Source: a bacterium (GTDB taxonomy: Bacteria > RBG-13-66-14 > B26-G2 > WVWN01). Taken from it: a stretch of 33,260 bases of DNA. Positions 30,759 to 33,260 of this stretch are shown piece after piece. Made by a program: the position numbers and the translations under genes. The stretch is taken from positions 1-33,260 of the forward strand of contig DATKVX010000068.1 of the NCBI GenBank assembly GCA_035529855.1, written 5' to 3'. How positions within the stretch are numbered: the stretch's first letter is position 1; each line of letters opens with the position of its first letter. Below the pieces are notes generated by a model, which searched no databases, was not told the DNA's origin, and was given only the letters and a program-made list of their open reading frames with translations.

Positions 30759-30968
30759 TTAACTTTTGCGCCGCGCGTAGGGGAGTAACTTCTTAACTCC
30801 TTTGCGGTCAACGCGGGCGACGGTGACTTTCCGGCGGAACCGCCGTCGCCGCCGCGGCGTTTTACCGGTCATAAGGTGGCCGCCGCACGAACGGTACCGT
30901 ACAAATTTCCCGCGAGCGGTGCGCTGGAAGCGTTTGGCGGCGCCCCGGTTGGTTTTCATTTTAGGCAT
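30759..30968 (-). CDS. rpmI: Ribosomal protein L35
   Basis: The product has 69 residues: MPKMKTNRGAAKRFQRT, then GHLMTGKTPRRRR and a basic end, the L35 layout. It is a large-subunit component. AGAGG stands shortly before ATG 30968. It lies between infC and rplT, 28 bases after infC. Confidence 0.96.
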   Translation of the reverse strand: MPKMKTNRGAAKRFQRTARGKFVRYRSCGGHLMTGKTPRRRRRFRRKVTVARVDRKGVKKLLPYARRKS

Positions 30969-30996
30969 TTAAGAACCTCTCGAAACCGGCCCGTTC

Positions 30997-31533
30997 TTAA
31001 TCGCTACGGGGGGGCGGTATTTTTTTGGCGGGCGCGAGCAGCGTCATCATGTGCCTACCGTCGAGCGTAGGCGGGTTTTCGACCACGGCGTAGCCGTCCA
31101 GCGCGGATATGATACGGGTCAATAATTCGCGGCCGCGCTCGGCGTGTGATACTTCTCGGCCCCTGAAAACAACCGTCACTTTAACCCGGTTTTTTTGCTC
31201 GAGGAATTTTTTAATGTGGCTTAACTTGAAATTAATATCGTGAGTTTCTATTTTAGAACTGATTTTTATTTCTTTGACGAGGCCGCCGGTTTGCCCTTTA
31301 CGGGCGTCGCGTTGCCGCTTTCGCTGCTCATAAAGGTATTTACCGAAATCCATTATCCGGCAAACGGGAGGTTTGGCGTGCGCCGCCACTTCGACTAAGT
31401 CGAGGTCTTTCTCTTCGGCTTGGGCCAACGCTTCGCGGGTGGGGATTACGCCGACCTGCCTTCCCTCATCATCTATAAGGCGAACCTCCGGGACTCGTAT
31501 CCTCCGGTTCACCCGGGCCCGCTTTTCTACGAT
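30997..31533 (-). CDS. infC: Translation initiation factor IF-3, probable AUC start
   Basis: The product has 178 residues if it starts at ATC 31533. It has an N-terminal domain with RVNRRIRVPEVRLIDDEGRQ and DLVEVA, a linker with GKYLYEQRKRQ, and a C-terminal domain with EIKISSKIETHDINFKL, VKVTVVFRGRE and LDGRHMMTLLAP. IF-3 keeps the 30S subunit free and checks the start codon. The first ordinary in-frame start is GTG 31512, but a perfect AGGAGG (31548-31543) is 30 bases from that GTG and nine bases from the in-frame ATC 31533. The known family habit is a rare AUU start that IF-3 itself rejects, so AUC fits autoregulation. A TAA just upstream of CTC-GAT-ATC bounds the frame. It has its own promoter. 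Confidence 0.92.
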   Translation of the reverse strand: MVEKRARVNRRIRVPEVRLIDDEGRQVGVIPTREALAQAEEKDLDLVEVAAHAKPPVCRIMDFGKYLYEQRKRQRDARKGQTGGLVKEIKISSKIETHDINFKLSHIKKFLEQKNRVKVTVVFRGREVSHAERGRELLTRIISALDGYAVVENPPTLDGRHMMTLLAPAKKIPPPRSD

Positions 31534-31548
31534 ATCGAGTTACCTCCT
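31531..31548 (-). promoter_or_regulatory. infC ribosome binding site and rare ATC start
   Basis: On the minus strand, AGGAGG (31548-31543), nine bases, then ATC (31533-31531) in frame with IF-3. The next possible start, GTG, is seven codons further on and too far from this strong site. This element would let IF-3 repress its own translation. Confidence 0.7.
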
Positions 31549-31581
31549 AGGTGATTGTTTCGGCCGTGTTTGAAGTTATGC

Positions 31582-31610
31582 CTTATACCATACTTTCGCC
31601 CATTTGTAAA
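31582..31610 (-). promoter_or_regulatory. Promoter of the infC operon
   Basis: On the minus strand, -35 TTTACA (31610-31605), 17 bp, -10 TATAAG (31587-31582). The predicted start is near 31576, about 43 bases before the ATC. Just upstream is an A/T-rich block with an inverted repeat TTTTAG-CTGA-CTAAAA (31616-31631) that may be an UP element or operator. Confidence 0.65.
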
Positions 31611-31631
31611 GTTAATTTTAGCTGACTAAAA

Positions 31632-32175
31632 TAAACATTTTCCCTCGGCACTCGCGCGGGAAACCGCCCGTAATACGTCCGCGGCGTCGCGGGTGAGAAA
31701 CGGCACCTCCCGTACTCGTTTGCCCGCGCCCCGGAGGTTTTACCGTGCGGTTAGACCGGTTGTTAGCACCGAACGGGTATACGTCGTGAAGCGGGAGGTC
31801 CCGGCCCAACGCGTGGCCGCCTATCCCGCGGGACATACGCCGGCCGGGGCGACGCGAACGTACGTTTAGGTTCCCGGCCTTTCGTTCGCAACTTCGCGCC
31901 GTTCTTGCGGTTATGTATTAGATATGGTAGATTAACGGCGATGGTACGGCGTTTCTTATTCCGGAAGATAGGACGTACGTACCGGCGCGCTGTGAGGCTG
32001 CGACGTTGCGTCGCCGCGAGCGCCGTCGTGGATGCGTTACCGCATAATACAAAGTCGGTTGCCGCTGGACGGTTTTCCGTTCGTTACCCGTCGTACGGCT
32101 ACCCCCGGCGTAACGGCAGGTCCCGGCGTCGGAACTTCCACGCGTCCGCGGGTCGGGTTGGGGGTATAGCGAAGT
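31632..32175. other. Gene-free interval between infC promoter and the AMMECR1 gene
   Basis: About 540 bases hold no reading frame with a recognisable product. I looked for RNase P, tmRNA, SRP, 6S and tRNA signatures on both strands and found none. A weak + strand promoter-like pair, TTGCGG (31905-31910) and TAGATT (31928-31933) with 17 bp between them, could start the transcript of the AMMECR1 gene, giving a leader of some 235 bases. A small Arg-rich frame from ATG 31941 to 32189 is open but has no family resemblance. Confidence 0.4.
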
Positions 32176-32889
32176 ATGTTGAACTCTGAAAAAGATTATT
32201 TCGGCCGAATAGCTATTTGGCTTTGCCTCGCCGCGTTGTTTATGGTTGGGGCGGCCTGCAAACGAAAGGAGCCGGTGGAAGTGAGCCCGCCGGAGAGCGC
32301 TGAGGTCCCGCGCGAAGAGGGAACGTCGGCAACGACGCCGGCCGAGAAAGAACTTTTGAGAATCGCCCGCGAGACGCTGCGTACCGCGGTGGAGGAGGGG
32401 CGGACGTACGAACCGCCGCGACCCGACTCGGCCGAGCTGCTCGAGGAACGCGGCGTCTTCGTGACGTTGAAGAAACGCGGCATGCTGCGCGGTTGCATCG
32501 GCTACGTCCTGCCGACGGTGCCGCTCTACCTCGCGGTCCGGGACATGGCCATAAACTCGGCGCTGCGCGACCCGCGTTTCCCGCCCGTAACCGCGGCTGA
32601 GCTCCCGGGACTATATATCGAGATATCGATTATGACGTTCCTCCAACCCGTCGAAGACCCGAAAGAGATCGTCGTGGGCGAGGACGGCCTGGTCATCGAG
32701 GCGGGGGGACGGAGCGGCCTGTTGTTGCCGCAGGTGGCGCCGGAGCAGGGGTGGAACCGCGAACGGTTCCTGGAGGGCGTGTGCATGAAGGCCGGCCTGC
32801 CGCCCGACGCGTACACGTGGGAGGATGCCAAGCTGTCGAAATTCCAGGCCCATATCTTCGGCGGCCCGTACCTCGAGCCGGCGGCGTAA
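32176..32889 (+). CDS. AMMECR1-domain protein with membrane/lipoprotein leader
   Basis: The product has 237 residues. Residues 11-27 are a hydrophobic leader ending GAAC28, a possible though imperfect lipidation site, followed by a Pro/Glu/Ser/Thr linker (29-55). The rest is an AMMECR1 (AmmeMemoRadiSam system protein A) domain: GVFVTLKKRGMLRGCIGYV with LRGCIG at 104-109, VRDMAINSALRDPRFPPVTAAEL, IEISIMTFLQPVEDP, GRSGLLLPQVAPEQGW and RFLEGVCMKAGL. AMMECR1 proteins are otherwise small cytoplasmic proteins often next to Memo and radical-SAM partners, whose joint function is unknown. No such partner is seen downstream in this window. The ATG lacks a strong Shine-Dalgarno. Confidence 0.87.
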   Translation: MLNSEKDYFGRIAIWLCLAALFMVGAACKRKEPVEVSPPESAEVPREEGTSATTPAEKELLRIARETLRTAVEEGRTYEPPRPDSAELLEERGVFVTLKKRGMLRGCIGYVLPTVPLYLAVRDMAINSALRDPRFPPVTAAELPGLYIEISIMTFLQPVEDPKEIVVGEDGLVIEAGGRSGLLLPQVAPEQGWNRERFLEGVCMKAGLPPDAYTWEDAKLSKFQAHIFGGPYLEPAA

Positions 32890-32923
32890 GGGGTCGAATT
32901 CAATTTAAAGGAGGGGCTTAAGT

Positions 32924-33260
32924 ATGGGGCGTAATATACTGATATTAATAGTTTTAGCGCTGGTCGCGGCGCCAGGCGTTGCGGGGACGGTAAAGTATTT
33001 CAAACTCAACGAATATAAGGAAATAACGGAAGACGAAGCGAGACGGAGCAAGTACCGCCTCGAGATCTATGACGACGACGGCAACGAGATTTCCGAGGGT
33101 TATTTCAACGCCGCCGGCGAAGCGATTACGGAAACCGGCGTTCACCTGGTGGAGTACGCGTACGACGGCCGGGGAAATAGAACAGCCGAAGTGCGTTGGG
33201 GCCTTGGCGGCGAGGCGGCGGCGTGGGATTCGGTTCATAAGAGGGAATGGAAGTACGACG
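32924..33260 (+). CDS. Secreted protein, N-terminal part (runs off the window)
   Basis: ATG 32924 follows AAAGGAGGGG (32907-32916) at good distance. The first 112 residues are visible. Residues 1-21 form a signal peptide (MGRNILILIVLALVAAPGVAG) and the rest is hydrophilic, with repeated Asp/Gly/Asn motifs: IYDDDGNEISEGYF, YAYDGRGNRTAEVRW and KREWKYD. These resemble YD-type or MORN/antitoxin-like beta repeats (Y-D-x-x-G-N). No named family can be fixed from this portion. It is 34 bases after the AMMECR1 gene on the same strand, so probably co-transcribed. Confidence 0.8.
   Translation, partial: MGRNILILIVLALVAAPGVAGTVKYFKLNEYKEITEDEARRSKYRLEIYDDDGNEISEGYFNAAGEAITETGVHLVEYAYDGRGNRTAEVRWGLGGEAAAWDSVHKREWKYD

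Noticed and set aside
31640-31870. Possible RNase P RNA on the minus strand (CACGGTAAAACCTCC resembles part of the conserved core)
   Set aside because: The essential GAGGAAAGUC and ACAGAA elements are absent on this strand, so the likeness is chance.
31941-32189. Small Arg-rich + strand frame of 82 residues with a promoter-like sequence just before its ATG
   Set aside because: It has no codon preference like the real genes and no recognisable motif, and it overlaps the start of the AMMECR1 gene. The promoter-like pair is weak.
1-33260. CRISPR arrays, insertion sequences, prophage or integrase genes
   Set aside because: No regularly spaced repeats, transposase or integrase motifs, or terminal inverted repeats with target duplications were seen. 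The window is mostly housekeeping.

Overview
The window is a stretch of GC-rich bacterial chromosome. It carries a division and cell-wall (dcw) cluster on the + strand (12.0-27.7 kb). On either side are mainly minus-strand genes for membrane, transport, secreted and translation functions. The apolipoprotein N-acyltransferase-like gene, several lipoprotein or secretory signal sequences and two MscS channels suggest an envelope-rich, probably diderm bacterium. I cannot place the species. An uncultured candidate-phylum lineage is plausible because the two secreted proteins share a C-terminal tail I cannot assign, but that is inference.

Layout. 0-1.2 kb: the 3' end of lepA, then a secreted repeat/propeller-like protein with its own promoter and terminator. 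1.28-11.73 kb: nine minus-strand genes in several units. These are a DUF1003 membrane protein with two MscS channels, an APC permease, a DOMON-domain lipoprotein, an atypical extended SDR, an Lnt-like N-acyltransferase, a second secreted propeller-like protein and an Eis-type acetyltransferase. 11.73-12.07 kb: a divergent control region with a strong mraZ promoter, an A/T-rich upstream tract and a three-repeat MraZ box. 12.07-27.64 kb: mraZ-rsmH-ftsL-ftsI-murF-mraY-murD-ftsW-murG-murC-murB-ftsQ-ftsA-ftsZ, tightly packed with 4-nt GTGA overlaps. murE and ddl are absent from it. A strong hairpin shared by the two convergent units ends the cluster. 27.7-31.6 kb: a minus-strand operon infC-rpmI-rplT-pdxA-histidine kinase-repeat protein. 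The last gene has four copies of a repeat resembling the homing-endonuclease-associated (HNH_repeat) domain. 31.6-32.18 kb: no confident gene. 32.18 kb to the end: an AMMECR1-domain protein with a membrane/lipoprotein leader, and the start of another secreted protein.

Regulation is unusually readable. Eight sigma70-type promoters can be placed, all with an exact 17-bp spacer and mostly TTGAC-like -35 boxes. They show that two long open frames with TTG starts (lnt and the larger MscS gene) really begin further in, because the apparent TTG start is the -35 box. One transcript (lnt) looks leaderless. infC appears to start at a rare AUC codon behind a perfect AGGAGG, the arrangement expected for IF3 autoregulation. 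The most notable points for follow-up are the four-repeat DNA-binding-like protein next to a soluble orphan histidine kinase, the shared C-terminal tail of the two secreted proteins, the membrane-anchored AMMECR1 protein and the SDR lacking its catalytic Tyr/Lys.
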